A DNA stretch of 64,000 nucleotides from Dyella acidiphila (GTDB taxonomy: Bacteria > Pseudomonadota > Gammaproteobacteria > Xanthomonadales > Rhodanobacteraceae): positions 620,001-684,000 of the forward strand of contig NZ_JACZZA010000001.1 in the NCBI RefSeq assembly GCF_014863405.1, read 5' to 3'. Under the pieces are notes generated by a model, which saw only the letters and a list, made by a program, of their open reading frames with translations, was not told the origin of the DNA and searched no databases. Below are positions 1 through 8,858 of this stretch, in pieces (the stretch's first letter is position 1; the number at the start of each line of letters is the position of its first letter). The position numbers and the translations under genes are program-made.

Positions 1-48
1 CTCGCTGCGGGCGGGCGCCTGCACATGGATATCGTTCGGCACGCTCAC
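1..48 (-). CDS. ftsX: Cell division protein FtsX, N-terminal fragment
   Basis: This is the first 16 codons of a leftward gene that runs off the window. The GTG start shares the sequence GTGA with the ftsE stop codon, the usual translational coupling of ftsE and ftsX. The visible residues (SVPNDIHVQAPARSE) are a hydrophilic cytoplasmic N-terminus with no diagnostic motif. The assignment therefore rests on position behind ftsE and on the overlap. FtsX is the membrane partner of FtsE in the complex that activates periplasmic murein hydrolases at the division site. Confidence 0.75.
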   Translation of the reverse strand, partial: MSVPNDIHVQAPARSE

Positions 49-722
49 AGCACCTCCTCCGCCGCCACATCCGCTACCAGGCGGCCGTGATCGAGCACCA
101 CCACGCGCTTGCGCATGCGCTTGATCAGCGGCAGATCGTGGCTGGCGATCAGCACCGTGGTGCCCACCTGCTGGAACTCGGCGAACAGGCCCATGATTTC
201 CACCGCCAGCTGCGGATCGAGGTTGCCGGTAGGTTCGTCGGCGATCAGCACGCTCGGCTTGGCGACGATGGCGCGGGCAATACCCACGCGCTGCTGCTCG
301 CCGGTGGAAAGCGAGGCGGGCAGCTGGCGCTCATAATCGAGCAGGCCAACCTTCTCCAATGCGGCACGGACGCGCCGGCCGCGTTCCAACGGCGCGATGC
401 CGCCGATCACCAGCGGCAGTTCCACATTGGCGAACACGGTGCGGTCCATCAGCAGGCGGTGGTCCTGGAACACCATGCCCAGGCTGCGGCGCAACTTGGG
501 AATGCCGCCCTGCCCGATCTTGGCCAGACTTTGCCCATCCAGATAGACCTGCCCGTGCGAAGGACGCTCGATCAGCGCCAGCAGCTTGAGCAAGGTGCTC
601 TTGCCGGCGCCGGAATGGCCGGTGACGAAGGCCATTTCGCCCGTGGCGACTTCGAATGTGAGCTGCGAGAGGGCTTCATGCCCACCTTCATAGCGCTTGC
701 TGACTTGGTCGAAGCGGATCAC
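45..722 (-). CDS. ftsE: Cell division ATP-binding protein FtsE
   Basis: This is the ABC-type ATPase of the FtsEX complex, which couples ATP hydrolysis at the divisome to activation of periplasmic peptidoglycan hydrolases. The 225 residues have the normal FtsE length. They carry a Walker A GHSGAGKST near residue 35, a Q-loop (VFQDHRLL), a Walker B VLIADEPTGNLD and an H-loop ASHD. The ABC signature reads LSTGEQQR where FtsE normally has LSGGEQQR, a small deviation at a nucleotide-contacting position. The start ATG has good agreement with the family N-terminus (MIRFDQVSKRY). It is coupled to ftsX downstream through a GTGA overlap. Confidence 0.95.
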   Translation of the reverse strand: MIRFDQVSKRYEGGHEALSQLTFEVATGEMAFVTGHSGAGKSTLLKLLALIERPSHGQVYLDGQSLAKIGQGGIPKLRRSLGMVFQDHRLLMDRTVFANVELPLVIGGIAPLERGRRVRAALEKVGLLDYERQLPASLSTGEQQRVGIARAIVAKPSVLIADEPTGNLDPQLAVEIMGLFAEFQQVGTTVLIASHDLPLIKRMRKRVVVLDHGRLVADVAAEEVL

Positions 723-803
723 CGCGTTCCCACCCTTTAACCCTGCATGTCAATGGCGGCAAGGATAAGGGAAGCGTTGTGAGCTGTCGTCATGCGCCGG
801 CGT

Positions 804-827
804 GCGGGACGACGCGTGTCGTCCCGC
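804..827 (-). terminator. Hairpin downstream of rhlB
   Basis: A perfect 10-bp stem (GCGGGACGAC / GTCGTCCCGC) with a GCGT loop lies just beyond the rhlB stop, in the gap before ftsE. There is no T-run on the minus strand, so it may protect the 3' end or act with Rho rather than be a full intrinsic terminator. Confidence 0.45.
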
Positions 828-836
828 CGTACAGCA

Positions 837-2531
837 TCAGTGGCTCTTGAACAGGTTGACCAGGCGGCGGAAGAAACCCTGCTTCTTCGGCGTGGGCAGT
901 TCGCCGGACGGCGATTGCGCCACCACCTGGCGCGAGGGGCGACTGCCGCTGCTGCTGGCGCCGACGGCGTTGCCAACCTGGCCGGCTGCCGCCTCGGCAC
1001 CTGCGGCGCCATTGCGGCGGCGACCGCGACCGCCACGACGACGGCGGCGCTTGCCCTCGCCGGCCAGTGCATCGGCGGCCTGCTCGGCAGGCGCTGCCGC
1101 GGGCACGCTTTCCGCCACCACGGCATCGGCCGGCTGTTCGGTGCGCGGCTTGCGCGGACGATCTTCCCGGCGACGCTCCGACGATCCCGAACGCTCGCCG
1201 CTGCGGCCGCCACGACCACTGCTCGAGCCACGCTCACCGCTGCGACGCGAGCCGCCCGGACCTGGTTTCTGTTCGCGCGAAACCACCTTGTCGCCGAACG
1301 CCGCACTGTCGGCCGCCGCTTCGGCGGCGAACTGCGCATCGATCTGCTTGGGCTCGGGCATCACCAGCAATTCCGGCGCGACCGCCGCGGTGGGAATCTT
1401 CTGCCCGATGTATTCCTCGATATCCGGCAGCGACATCGCATACAGGTCGCAGGCGAAGCTGATCGCATCGCCTTCGGCGCCCAGGCGCGCGGTACGGCCG
1501 ATGCGGTGCACGTAGTCTTCGGCATCCTGCGGCAGGTCGTAATTGAATACGTGGCTGACGGCTGGAATATGCAGGCCGCGCGCGGCTACGTCGGTGCATA
1601 CGAGGATGTCGAGCTGACCATCCTGAAAGCGCTGCAGCAGCTTCTGGCGCTTGAGCTGCGGCACGTCGCCGGACAGCGCGCCCACGCGATAGCCCTGGCG
1701 CTTGACGCGGTCGGTAATCCGTTCGGCCGCGGCCTTGGTGTTGACGAAAATGATGCTGCGCTCGGCCTTGGTCTGGTCCAGCAGGTTGAGCAGCAGCGGC
1801 ATCTTTTCTTCCTTGGCGGGGAAGTAGACCAGCTGGCGCACGCGGTCGGCGGTGACGTTGTCGGTCTCCACCACCAGTTTCTCGGCGTTGTGCATGTGCT
1901 CGTAGGCCAGCTCCAGCACGCGGTGCGAAAGCGTGGCCGAGAACAGCAGCACCTGGCGCTGCTCGCGCGCCGGCAGGCGCCGGAAAATGAAGCGCACATC
2001 CTTGATGAAGCCGAGATCGAACATGCGGTCGGCCTCGTCGATCACCATCACTTCGACGCCGTTGAAGCCGAACACGTTCTGCTTGTAGTAGTCGAGCAGG
2101 CGGCCGGGCGTGGCGATGATGATGTCGCAGCCGTCCTTCAGGAGCTGGCGCTGCTTGTCGTAGTCGACACCGCCGTAGATCAGCGCGGTGCGCAGGCCGG
2201 TATAGCGGCCGATGTTCTTGGCGTCCTTTTCGATCTGGATGGCCAGCTCGCGGGTCGGCGCGATCACCAGGGCGCGCGGATCGGAATCCTTGCGCTCGGC
2301 CACCGCCGGCTGAGTCAGCAGGCGGTTCATCATCGCGACCAGGAAGGCGCAGGTCTTGCCGGTGCCGGTCTGGGCCTGGCCGGCCACGTCGCGGCCGGTA
2401 AGGGCCATCGGCAGGGTCAGCGCCTGGATCGGCGTGCAGCGGGCGAAGCCGGCCTCGTCCAGGCCTTGCTGCAGCAGCGGATGCAAGTCGAATTGGGTGA
2501 AAAAGGTTTCGGTAAGTACGGTTTGGGACAT
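837..2531 (-). CDS. rhlB: ATP-dependent DEAD-box RNA helicase RhlB
   Basis: RhlB is the RNA-unwinding component associated with the RNA degradosome. The 564-residue product starts at the ATG giving [16 protein letters not shown]. It has a Q-motif, motif I (AQTGTGKT), DEAD motif II ([13 protein letters not shown]), SAT motif III (LFSATL) and motif VI (HRIGRTAR). The helicase core ends near residue 400. It is followed by a tail of about 160 residues rich in Arg, Gly, Ser, Ala and Glu, including RGG-like stretches and an Arg-rich patch. E. coli RhlB is about 420 residues, so the tail is an added, probably disordered RNA- or RNase E-binding region. The gene is divergent from trxA-rho, a typical Xanthomonadales arrangement. 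Confidence 0.95.
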   Translation of the reverse strand: MSQTVLTETFFTQFDLHPLLQQGLDEAGFARCTPIQALTLPMALTGRDVAGQAQTGTGKTCAFLVAMMNRLLTQPAVAERKDSDPRALVIAPTRELAIQIEKDAKNIGRYTGLRTALIYGGVDYDKQRQLLKDGCDIIIATPGRLLDYYKQNVFGFNGVEVMVIDEADRMFDLGFIKDVRFIFRRLPAREQRQVLLFSATLSHRVLELAYEHMHNAEKLVVETDNVTADRVRQLVYFPAKEEKMPLLLNLLDQTKAERSIIFVNTKAAAERITDRVKRQGYRVGALSGDVPQLKRQKLLQRFQDGQLDILVCTDVAARGLHIPAVSHVFNYDLPQDAEDYVHRIGRTARLGAEGDAISFACDLYAMSLPDIEEYIGQKIPTAAVAPELLVMPEPKQIDAQFAAEAAADSAAFGDKVVSREQKPGPGGSRRSGERGSSSGRGGRSGERSGSSERRREDRPRKPRTEQPADAVVAESVPAAAPAEQAADALAGEGKRRRRRGGRGRRRNGAAGAEAAAGQVGNAVGASSSGSRPSRQVVAQSPSGELPTPKKQGFFRRLVNLFKSH

Positions 2532-2887
2532 GAAAGGGGAGTCTGGTGCGGGCAGGCGCTGGGCGCCCGGCCCGGTCCCGCAGTCAGTTCGGCAACCTTG
2601 GGACAGGTGGATGGATGCGGCACGCTGCACACAGCGGCGCGAAAAGGCGGCACGCCCTGCCGGCATAGGCCAAACCGCTAAATAGCGGCCTCGCCTATGC
2701 CAGCCGGACCCGTCGCATAGCCCTTGAATCGCTTGAATCGCGTCCCGACTTAGGCTGGAATGGAACCCTGCCGCAACGGCACCGCTTCCATTCCCGGATC
2801 GACCCGCGCCTCATGGGCATTCCAATAGTGTAGCCGATGATCGGCGCGCGATCGTAAACCCCCACCGCCTTACCCTTGGAGACCACG
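2532..2887. promoter_or_regulatory. rhlB-trxA divergent intergenic region
   Basis: This 356-bp gap must hold the promoters of rhlB (leftward) and trxA-rho (rightward). I see a tandem duplication of the 9-mer CTTGAATCG at 2723-2740 and an inverted pair GGAATGG / CCATTCC at about 2757-2794. I see no open frame with gene-like composition and no convincing -10/-35 pair. The trxA Shine-Dalgarno (GGAG) is at about 2877-2880. Confidence 0.5.
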
Positions 2888-3214
2888 GTGAGCGAACTTA
2901 TCAGTCATGTGAGCGACGACGCCTTCGACCAGGAAGTGCTGAAGTCGGAAACCCCGGTCCTGCTGGACTTCTGGGCCGAATGGTGCGGCCCCTGCAGGGC
3001 CATCGCCCCCACCCTGGAAGATCTGGCCAAGCAGTACGAAGGCAAGCTGCGCGTGGTCAAACTGAATATCGACCACAACCAGAAGACCCCCCGCGACTAC
3101 GGCGTGCGCGGCATCCCGACCCTGATGGTGTTCAAGAACGGCAAGGTCGAAGCCACCCAGATCGGCGCGGTCAGCAAGGGCCAGCTGGTGCAGATGATCG
3201 ACAAGGCGATCTGA
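2888..3214 (+). CDS. trxA: Thioredoxin TrxA
   Basis: This is the small cytoplasmic dithiol reductant that recycles oxidised protein disulfides, with electrons from thioredoxin reductase. The 108-residue product has the canonical length when started at the GTG with a GGAG ribosome-binding site 6-7 bases upstream. An upstream TTG would give only a four-residue extension and lacks a good site. The active site WCGPC places Cys at residues 33 and 36. The cis-proline is in the stretch GIPTLMVF. It lies directly upstream of rho, as in E. coli and the xanthomonads, with a 153-bp gap containing a hairpin. Confidence 0.97.
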   Translation: MSELISHVSDDAFDQEVLKSETPVLLDFWAEWCGPCRAIAPTLEDLAKQYEGKLRVVKLNIDHNQKTPRDYGVRGIPTLMVFKNGKVEATQIGAVSKGQLVQMIDKAI

Positions 3215-3231
3215 ATCGCCGATAGGTTTGT

Positions 3232-3268
3232 CTCGCTGCGCATGCCCTTTACGACGCTGCGCAGCGAG
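3232..3268 (+). terminator. Hairpin between trxA and rho
   Basis: A perfect 10-bp inverted repeat (CTCGCTGCGC / GCGCAGCGAG) with a 17-base loop begins 17 bases after the trxA stop. No T-run follows. It could be a partial terminator or part of the rho leader, since rho genes are commonly autoregulated through attenuation in their leaders. Confidence 0.4.
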
Positions 3269-3367
3269 TGCTAGATTCGTTCAGTCGGGGCAGTCCTGCC
3301 CCCTCGCGCGCTCCGCGCAACGCTCGTCCTCCCTCCTGTCATCAACGGCGCCCCGTGAGGTTTGCCC

Positions 3368-5128
3368 GTGTCCGATATCGAAAGCAAAGATCCTTCCGAC
3401 GCTATCCGCGCCGATTCCAAATCCGTAAGCGATACCCCTCCGCGCACCCGTGCGCCGCGACGTTCGGCCGCTGCCGCGGCCAGCGGCGAAGCTCCGGCAC
3501 CCGCCGTCGAGCGTCCCGCGCCGCCCGCGGAAACGCGCGCCGAATCGCCGGCCCCGGCACCCTCCCCGGCGCAGGAACAACTGCGCTATGGCAATGGCCA
3601 GGCCAGCGAGGGCCAGGAAGCGCCCCGCGAAAACGGCCAGGGCGGCCAGCAGAACAACAACGGTGGCCAGAACCCATATCAGGGTCAGGGCAACGACCGC
3701 CGCAACGACCGCAATGACCGCAACCGTCGTCGCCGCCACGAGCGCGGCCAGCGCCCGCAAGGCCAGGGCCAGGGCAACGGTGGTGGTGGCGGTGGCGGCC
3801 AGCCGCGCAATCCGCACGGTCTGCCGGTAGACGACGATAACGCGGATATCGGCAGCAACGACCGCGTGATCAATCTCACCGAGCTCAAACGCAAGAACCC
3901 GGTGCAATTGCTGGAATTCGCCGAGTCGCTCGGCATCCAGGAAGGCGTCGCCCGTCAGCGCCGCCAGGATGTGATCTTCAACATCCTCAAGGCACATGCC
4001 CGCTCCGGCGGCGGCATCTGGGCCGAAGGCGTGCTGGAAATCCTGCAGGACGGCTTCGGCTTCCTGCGCTCGGCCGATGAGTCCTACCTGGCCGGCCCCG
4101 ACGACATCTACGTCTCGCCCAGCCAGATCCGCCGCTTCAACCTGCGCACCGGCGACTACATCACCGGACGCGTACGCCACCCGAAGGAAGGCGAGCGCTA
4201 CTTCGCGCTGCTCAAGGTGGACGACATCAACGGCGATCCGCCGGAAGCATCGAAGAACAAGATGCTGTTCGAGAACCTCACGCCGTTGTTCCCGCGCAAA
4301 GCGTTCCGTCTGGAGCGCGGCAACGGTTCGACCGAGGACATCACCGGACGCATCCTGGACCTGGTCGCCCCGGTCGGCCGCGGCCAGCGCGGCCTGATCG
4401 TGTCGCAGCCGAAGTCCGGTAAGACGATGATGTTGCAGAACGTGGCGCAGGCGATCCAGTACAACCATCCTGACGTCCATCTGATCATGCTGCTGATCGA
4501 CGAGCGCCCGGAAGAAGTGACGGAAATCGCTCGCACCGTGCGTGCGGAAGTGATCAGCTCCACCTTCGACGAACCGGCCGTGCGCCACGTGCAGGTCGCC
4601 GAAATGGTGATCGAACGCGCCAAGCGTCTGGTCGAGCACAAGAAGGACGTGGTGATCCTGCTCGACTCCATCACCCGCCTGGCCCGCGCCTACAACACCG
4701 TGGTACCGAGCTCCGGCAAGGTGCTTACCGGCGGCGTGGACGCCAATGCGCTGCAGCGTCCGAAGCGCTTCTTCGGCGCCGCGCGCAACGTGGAAGAAGG
4801 CGGCTCGCTCACCATCATCGCCACCGCGCTGACCGACACCGGCAGCAAGATGGACGAGGTGATCTACGAGGAATTCAAGGGCACCGGCAATATGGAAGTG
4901 CACCTGTCCCGGCGCATTTCCGAAAAGCGTGTGTATCCGGCCATCGACATCAACCGCTCCGGCACACGCCGCGAAGACCTGCTGATCGATCCGGACCTGC
5001 TCGCCAAGATCTGGATTCTGCGCAAGCTGCTGCATCCGATGGATGAACTAGCGGCGATGGAATTCATGCTCGACAAGATGAAGAACACCAAGTCCAACGA
5101 CGAGTTCTTCAATTCGATGAAGCGCTGA
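3368..5128 (+). CDS. rho: Transcription termination factor Rho with long N-terminal insertion
   Basis: Rho is the hexameric RNA-dependent ATPase that terminates transcription. The GTG start at 3368 follows an AGG seven bases upstream and gives 586 residues, against about 420 in E. coli. The first ~165 residues are low complexity: first Ala/Pro/Arg-rich, then Gly/Asn/Gln-rich, then a basic block of Arg and His and a poly-Gly run. The conserved protein begins at [22 protein letters not shown], that is, the N-terminal RNA-binding domain. It continues with the cold-shock-like primary RNA site, Walker A (SQPKSGKT), Walker B ([15 protein letters not shown]), and a Q- and R-loop region. High-GC bacteria often carry such insertions, which add RNA contacts. 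Confidence 0.96.
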   Translation: MSDIESKDPSDAIRADSKSVSDTPPRTRAPRRSAAAAASGEAPAPAVERPAPPAETRAESPAPAPSPAQEQLRYGNGQASEGQEAPRENGQGGQQNNNGGQNPYQGQGNDRRNDRNDRNRRRRHERGQRPQGQGQGNGGGGGGGQPRNPHGLPVDDDNADIGSNDRVINLTELKRKNPVQLLEFAESLGIQEGVARQRRQDVIFNILKAHARSGGGIWAEGVLEILQDGFGFLRSADESYLAGPDDIYVSPSQIRRFNLRTGDYITGRVRHPKEGERYFALLKVDDINGDPPEASKNKMLFENLTPLFPRKAFRLERGNGSTEDITGRILDLVAPVGRGQRGLIVSQPKSGKTMMLQNVAQAIQYNHPDVHLIMLLIDERPEEVTEIARTVRAEVISSTFDEPAVRHVQVAEMVIERAKRLVEHKKDVVILLDSITRLARAYNTVVPSSGKVLTGGVDANALQRPKRFFGAARNVEEGGSLTIIATALTDTGSKMDEVIYEEFKGTGNMEVHLSRRISEKRVYPAIDINRSGTRREDLLIDPDLLAKIWILRKLLHPMDELAAMEFMLDKMKNTKSNDEFFNSMKR

Positions 5129-5450
5129 TCCACGCTACGCTGCAACGCAAGTAAAAATCGCCCGGCTATGCCGGGCGATTTTTTTTGGGCCCGCAAAACC
5201 ATCAGACAGACATCCGGACTCGCGCCGAAAAGTCAGCACATCTGTCGTTGCAAAAGCGCGCCTCATCTTGAGCGCCACCGAACCACACACCCTCATCGCT
5301 AGGATGATGACGAATATGCGTTAGCCGCCGAGGAATCCATGAAGGGACCGAGGTGCTGGACGCCTACAAAAACTGGCGGATCTTACTCATTCCGTCATGT
5401 TTCCAGCGCGGTGTATCAAATCTTCTCGTCCCCTGAGAAGCGCACCGATC
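5129..5450. other. Intergenic region after rho
   Basis: The 322-bp gap holds the rho terminator at its start. Beyond that it has no gene-like frame and no clear promoter. It must contain the promoter of the barrel gene at 5451. The nearest purine-rich ribosome site is GAGAAG at about 5435-5440, slightly far from the ATG. Confidence 0.4.
5157..5186 (+). terminator. Intrinsic terminator of trxA-rho
   Basis: A 10-bp stem ATCGCCCGGC / GCCGGGCGAT with a three-base TAT loop is followed by a run of eight or nine T residues. It is 28 bases after the rho stop codon and is a textbook intrinsic terminator. Confidence 0.92.
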
Positions 5451-6443
5451 ATGCTGCAAACAAAGCCGTTAAGCCTTGTACGACCTCTGCTTCTTGTTCT
5501 CTTGCTTGCGTTCTCGTCTGTAAGTTTTTCGGAAGACCGGATCCTTCCGGAAGCCAATTACACCGGCACACTCATCACATCCAATCCCAACACCATCCGC
5601 GAGGGCTCGCTGGTTCTCACCCCGTACGTGATCTACCTGCATGCCAACGATCGCTACGACCCTCATGGACGACGCGAGAAGCTTCCGCATAGCTATTCGC
5701 AATGGCAAACCTTGTTGCCCATTGCCTACGGCATTACTCCACGCCTGACGGGCAAGCTGACCCTGGGCGGCAACCGCACATCCGAAAAAGGCGATCACAC
5801 ACGAGGGCTGCAGGCCACCGATGTCGCCCTGCGATTGCAATACCAGCTACTGGCTCCAAACAGAGATGGAAGCAGGCCTTCCGTATCGGTTTTCATTTCA
5901 CAGAACCTGCTGACCGGCAGCTACGACTCGCTGCGCGATCATCCGCTGGACGGCATGGGCAGCGGCGCCAAGCGCACCAATCTGTCGCTGCTCAGCCAGA
6001 AAGTGTTCTGGCTGGCCAATGGCCGGCCGTTGCGCCTGCGCGGGCAGTTGTCCTGGAGTCCCAAGCCGCCCAGCATTCGCCTGCAAGACGTAAGCGTATA
6101 CAGCACGCCACACGGCTTTCGCGGCATCTACTATCCCGGCTCCCAACTCAATCTCAGCATAGGATCCGAATACAGCATGGATGCGCACTGGGTGCCGGCC
6201 ATAGACATAGTCGCCAGCCGCCAGGGGCGAGCTTCCCTGAGCGGCACCATCCAACAGGAAGATGGCAGCCTCTCTCCCATGCAGCGCACGGATAACTACA
6301 GTGCCATCTACAGCATCGTGCCGGCCATCGAATACAACTTCAACGGCCAATACGGACTGATCGCGGGAGTGCAATTCAGTCTGGGCGGCCACAACACACG
6401 CGCGCCGATCACTCCGCGGATCGCTTTCAACGCGGTGTTTTAA
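5451..6443 (+). CDS. Outer-membrane beta-barrel protein, transporter-like, function unknown
   Basis: The 330-residue product has a signal peptide of about 25 residues (a Leu-rich core ending near SSVSFSE). It is followed by alternating polar/hydrophobic strands with many Tyr, Gly, Ser and Asn. It ends in Phe (FNAVF), the C-terminal signature recognised by the BAM barrel-assembly machinery. The overall look (ITPRLTGKLTLGG, SVFISQNLLTG, YNFNGQYGLIAGVQFSLGG) resembles the 10-14-stranded transporter-type barrels related to MetA/SphA-like proteins. That family link is an inference. It is convergent with the kdgK-like gene 53 bp away, so it may or may not belong to the neighbouring sugar-acid catabolic island. 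Confidence 0.7.
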   Translation: MLQTKPLSLVRPLLLVLLLAFSSVSFSEDRILPEANYTGTLITSNPNTIREGSLVLTPYVIYLHANDRYDPHGRREKLPHSYSQWQTLLPIAYGITPRLTGKLTLGGNRTSEKGDHTRGLQATDVALRLQYQLLAPNRDGSRPSVSVFISQNLLTGSYDSLRDHPLDGMGSGAKRTNLSLLSQKVFWLANGRPLRLRGQLSWSPKPPSIRLQDVSVYSTPHGFRGIYYPGSQLNLSIGSEYSMDAHWVPAIDIVASRQGRASLSGTIQQEDGSLSPMQRTDNYSAIYSIVPAIEYNFNGQYGLIAGVQFSLGGHNTRAPITPRIAFNAVF

Positions 6444-6457
6444 GCCCTTGGATGCAG

Positions 6458-6482
6458 TGCGCCGGCGCTCGACGCCGGCGCA
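6458..6482. terminator. Hairpin in convergent gap (barrel gene / kdgK-like gene)
   Basis: A perfect 10-bp stem TGCGCCGGCG / CGCCGGCGCA with a CTCGA loop lies between two convergent genes. It lacks a clean T-run on either strand, so it is probably a shared transcript-end structure. Confidence 0.5.
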
Positions 6483-6495
6483 TGCTTACGCCTTT

Positions 6496-7431
6496 TCATG
6501 CCGTACTGGCGTACTCACTCAGAGCACCGTACACCGCCTCGGCGCGAGGAATGGACGCAACCGCGCCGTATCCGGTAGTCGACAGCGCCGCAGCAACATT
6601 CGCATACCGAGCCGCCGCCACAGCATCGTCGCCCGCCACCACACGAGCAACGAAGGCACCGCCAAAACAGTCTCCCGCACCGGTGGCATCGATCGCCGCC
6701 ACCGCGTGCGGAGGCACCAGGGTGCGCTGGGCAGGCGTGGCGACATAGCAGCCGCGCGCGCCCATCTTCAGCGCAATCAACTTGACGCCCCAGCCCAGCA
6801 ACGTATCGACGATGGCATCGCGCTCATCACAATCCAGCAGGACGGTGATGTCATCCCAGCTCGGCAGACACAGATCGCATCCATGCAGCGCTTCACGAGT
6901 GATCGCGCGAGCGCGCGACAACGGCCACAATCGCAGGCGCAGGTTGGTGTCGAACGACACCATCACGCCCGCCGCGCGTGCCTCCGCCATTGCCGCCAGA
7001 CTCGCATCGCAAGCGCTTTGACTGATCGCCAGGCTGACACCCGACAAATGCAGGACGCGCGCGGCAGCAATCGCTTGCGACGGCAGCTGCGCGACCTGAT
7101 AGCGACTCGCTGCAGAGCCGGCCCGCAAGTAGTCGAAATGATGTCCGGACGCATCGTGCGAGACAAAATACACGCCGGTAGGCGCCTGCTGATCGGTGCG
7201 CACATGGGCGTGATCGACACCCTCCGCCTGCCATAGATCACGCAGACCTTTACCGAAGCGATCATCGCCCACTGCACTGATATAGCCAGTGCTGGCACCT
7301 TGCCGTGCTGCGGCCACGCAGAAGTTGGACGTATCGCCGCCATAGCCCAGGCGCCAGTCGGCACTGTCCGGGCGCGTTTGATTGAATTCGGCAAGCGGCT
7401 CGCCGAAGGCCAGAATCTCTACCACGCTCAT
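6496..7431 (-). CDS. kdgK: PfkB-family sugar kinase, probable 2-keto-3-deoxygluconate kinase
   Basis: The 311-residue ribokinase-fold protein has the N-terminal glycine-rich sugar-binding stretch (GGDTSNFCVAAARQG) and the C-terminal PfkB signature with catalytic Asp (IDATGAGDCFGGAFVA). Residues such as RAGSAAS and DTNLRLRLW resemble KdgK, which phosphorylates 2-keto-3-deoxygluconate to KDPG. The start is the ATG giving MSVVEILAFGEPL. It lies 13 bp downstream of the PLP-dependent dehydratase-like gene and is surely cotranscribed with it. That pairing is what suggests the deaminated product is a 3-deoxy-2-keto sugar acid. Another PfkB substrate remains possible. Confidence 0.85.
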   Translation of the reverse strand: MSVVEILAFGEPLAEFNQTRPDSADWRLGYGGDTSNFCVAAARQGASTGYISAVGDDRFGKGLRDLWQAEGVDHAHVRTDQQAPTGVYFVSHDASGHHFDYLRAGSAASRYQVAQLPSQAIAAARVLHLSGVSLAISQSACDASLAAMAEARAAGVMVSFDTNLRLRLWPLSRARAITREALHGCDLCLPSWDDITVLLDCDERDAIVDTLLGWGVKLIALKMGARGCYVATPAQRTLVPPHAVAAIDATGAGDCFGGAFVARVVAGDDAVAAARYANVAAALSTTGYGAVASIPRAEAVYGALSEYASTA

Positions 7432-7444
7432 GGCTTTTTCCGTA

Positions 7445-8722
7445 TCAGAAATAGGTCTGCACGACATCGACGATGTTGTAAGCGTCATCGATCACGCAAA
7501 TCTGCCGCCATTTATCGAACGTCAGGCAGGGATGGGAAATATCGAAGGCGATCATGTCGCCCACGCGGAGATCATCGCCGGGGGTGATTTTCAGGTAGGC
7601 GTGCTGATCCATCATGCCGGTTACTTCCCAGTGCGCCGACACGGGAGAAGGCTTGCAGCGCCCCGGACGAAAGTGCAGAGCCGGCAGCGGCAGGCCCGCG
7701 TCGAAAGCCACGTCGCGCTTGCCCAGCGCAACGATGGCGCATGCCGGCTCCGGCACCGATTGCACATAAGCCCACACCTGCAGGGCCGGCAGCAGGCTGG
7801 TGCGCATCTTGTGCGCAAGCGGATTGCGTACCTGGATCTGCGCCTGCGCGGCGCGATAGACACCTACATCATGGGTCAGATAGCAGCCCGGTCGCAGCAC
7901 GACATCGAGCGGCGCGCCGATATCGGCGCGGGAAAATTCCTCGGCCACCACGTCATACCAGGCCGATCCCGCGCCACTGAGTACGGCCGGCGAACGCTGG
8001 AGACGACCGGTATTCGCCAGCCCCTGCAGGGTCTTGACGGCGCGCAGCAAAAACGCGCGAATGAGGCCCTCATCGCTCAATACACCTTCATAGACCTCCA
8101 GCCCCGCCAGCTTCACCACTCCATGACTCTGCGCCAGCGCATCGAGCACAGCCTGCAATTGCGCGTCGTCCCGCACGCCAGTGCGGCCGCCACTCACGCC
8201 CAGTTCGATCAATACCTGGATGGTCTGGCCTGTCTCGCCAAAGAAGGACGCCAATTGCTGCACCTGATCGACGGCGTCCACCAGGCAGAAAAATTCGAAC
8301 GAAGGATCGACCAGCAGCTCGGCCACCATGGCCATATTGCGTCGGCCCACCAGCTGGTTGGCCATCAATATGCGGCGCACGCCATGTGCATGCGCGACTC
8401 GCACCTGATGCGCCGTGGCCAGCGTCATGCCCCACGCTCCCGCCTCCAATTGTCGGGCAAACAGACGCGGCGCCATGGTGGTTTTGCCGTGCGGCGCCAG
8501 CTTGGCGCCGTATTCGGTGGCAAAGCGCTGCATCCACGCCAGGTTATGTTCCAGCCGCGACTGCGATAGCACGGCTGCGGGCAGATTCAGATCCTCCCGC
8601 AGGAGGTTCCACCCGCGCGCGGCAATGACTTCCGGCGCACACGCTGCATCCAGGGCGCCAATACCTTTGTCAAGCGGATTCACGGTAAGCGCCACATCAC
8701 TTTGGTACTTTTTATCAAACAT
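7445..8722 (-). CDS. PLP-dependent D-amino-acid dehydratase/deaminase (fold-type III, DSD family), candidate D-glucosaminate dehydratase
   Basis: The 425-residue protein belongs to the alanine-racemase-like fold-type III family that includes D-serine dehydratase and D-threonine aldolase. The PLP lysine is in LAPHGKTTMAPRLFARQLEAG. The C-terminal metal-site stretch (SHPCLTFDKW, with His and Cys) matches the metal-dependent DSD domain. The start is the ATG giving MFDKKYQ; a longer in-frame version would run into the promoter. It is first in a two-gene leftward operon with the KdgK-like kinase and is divergent from rpiR. With a KDG kinase behind it, the best inferred reaction is D-glucosaminate to 2-keto-3-deoxygluconate plus ammonia. 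A generic D-amino-acid deaminase is the alternative. Confidence 0.8.
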   Translation of the reverse strand: MFDKKYQSDVALTVNPLDKGIGALDAACAPEVIAARGWNLLREDLNLPAAVLSQSRLEHNLAWMQRFATEYGAKLAPHGKTTMAPRLFARQLEAGAWGMTLATAHQVRVAHAHGVRRILMANQLVGRRNMAMVAELLVDPSFEFFCLVDAVDQVQQLASFFGETGQTIQVLIELGVSGGRTGVRDDAQLQAVLDALAQSHGVVKLAGLEVYEGVLSDEGLIRAFLLRAVKTLQGLANTGRLQRSPAVLSGAGSAWYDVVAEEFSRADIGAPLDVVLRPGCYLTHDVGVYRAAQAQIQVRNPLAHKMRTSLLPALQVWAYVQSVPEPACAIVALGKRDVAFDAGLPLPALHFRPGRCKPSPVSAHWEVTGMMDQHAYLKITPGDDLRVGDMIAFDISHPCLTFDKWRQICVIDDAYNIVDVVQTYF

Positions 8723-8763
8723 GGGTCCGTCCTCAGAATAGCGATATATAGCCGGCAAATTTG

Positions 8764-8800
8764 AATATATTTGATCATGCACTGATCGTAAAACTATGTT
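8764..8800. promoter_or_regulatory. Overlapping divergent promoters with candidate RpiR operator
   Basis: In an unusually AT-rich 136-bp gap, a leftward promoter can be read as TTTACG, 17 bp, TATATT (minus strand, 8792 to 8764). A rightward one reads TTGATC, 18 bp, TATGTT (8771 to 8800). Between and across the two -35 boxes lies GATCA-TGCAC-TGATC (8773-8787), a 5-5-5 inverted repeat that could be the operator for the RpiR-type regulator. Binding there would control both the dehydratase-kinase operon and the rpiR-led operon. All sites were found by eye. Confidence 0.4.
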
Positions 8801-8858
8801 AGCGTTCCATACATGTTACAAACAAACATACAAGATTAGACGGCCGGACGACACCCGC

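Noticed and set aside
792-2681. Long open frame antisense to rhlB
   Set aside because: It mirrors the codon pattern of a high-GC gene on the other strand, has His/Ala/Arg-rich low-complexity translation and no recognisable motif.
2756-2794. Inverted pair GGAATGG / CCATTCC upstream of trxA as an operator
   Set aside because: Arms are short and the loop is long, so chance occurrence is likely in this composition.
3281-5035. Long open frame antisense to rho
   Set aside because: Same shadow effect; rho has clear motifs in the true frame.
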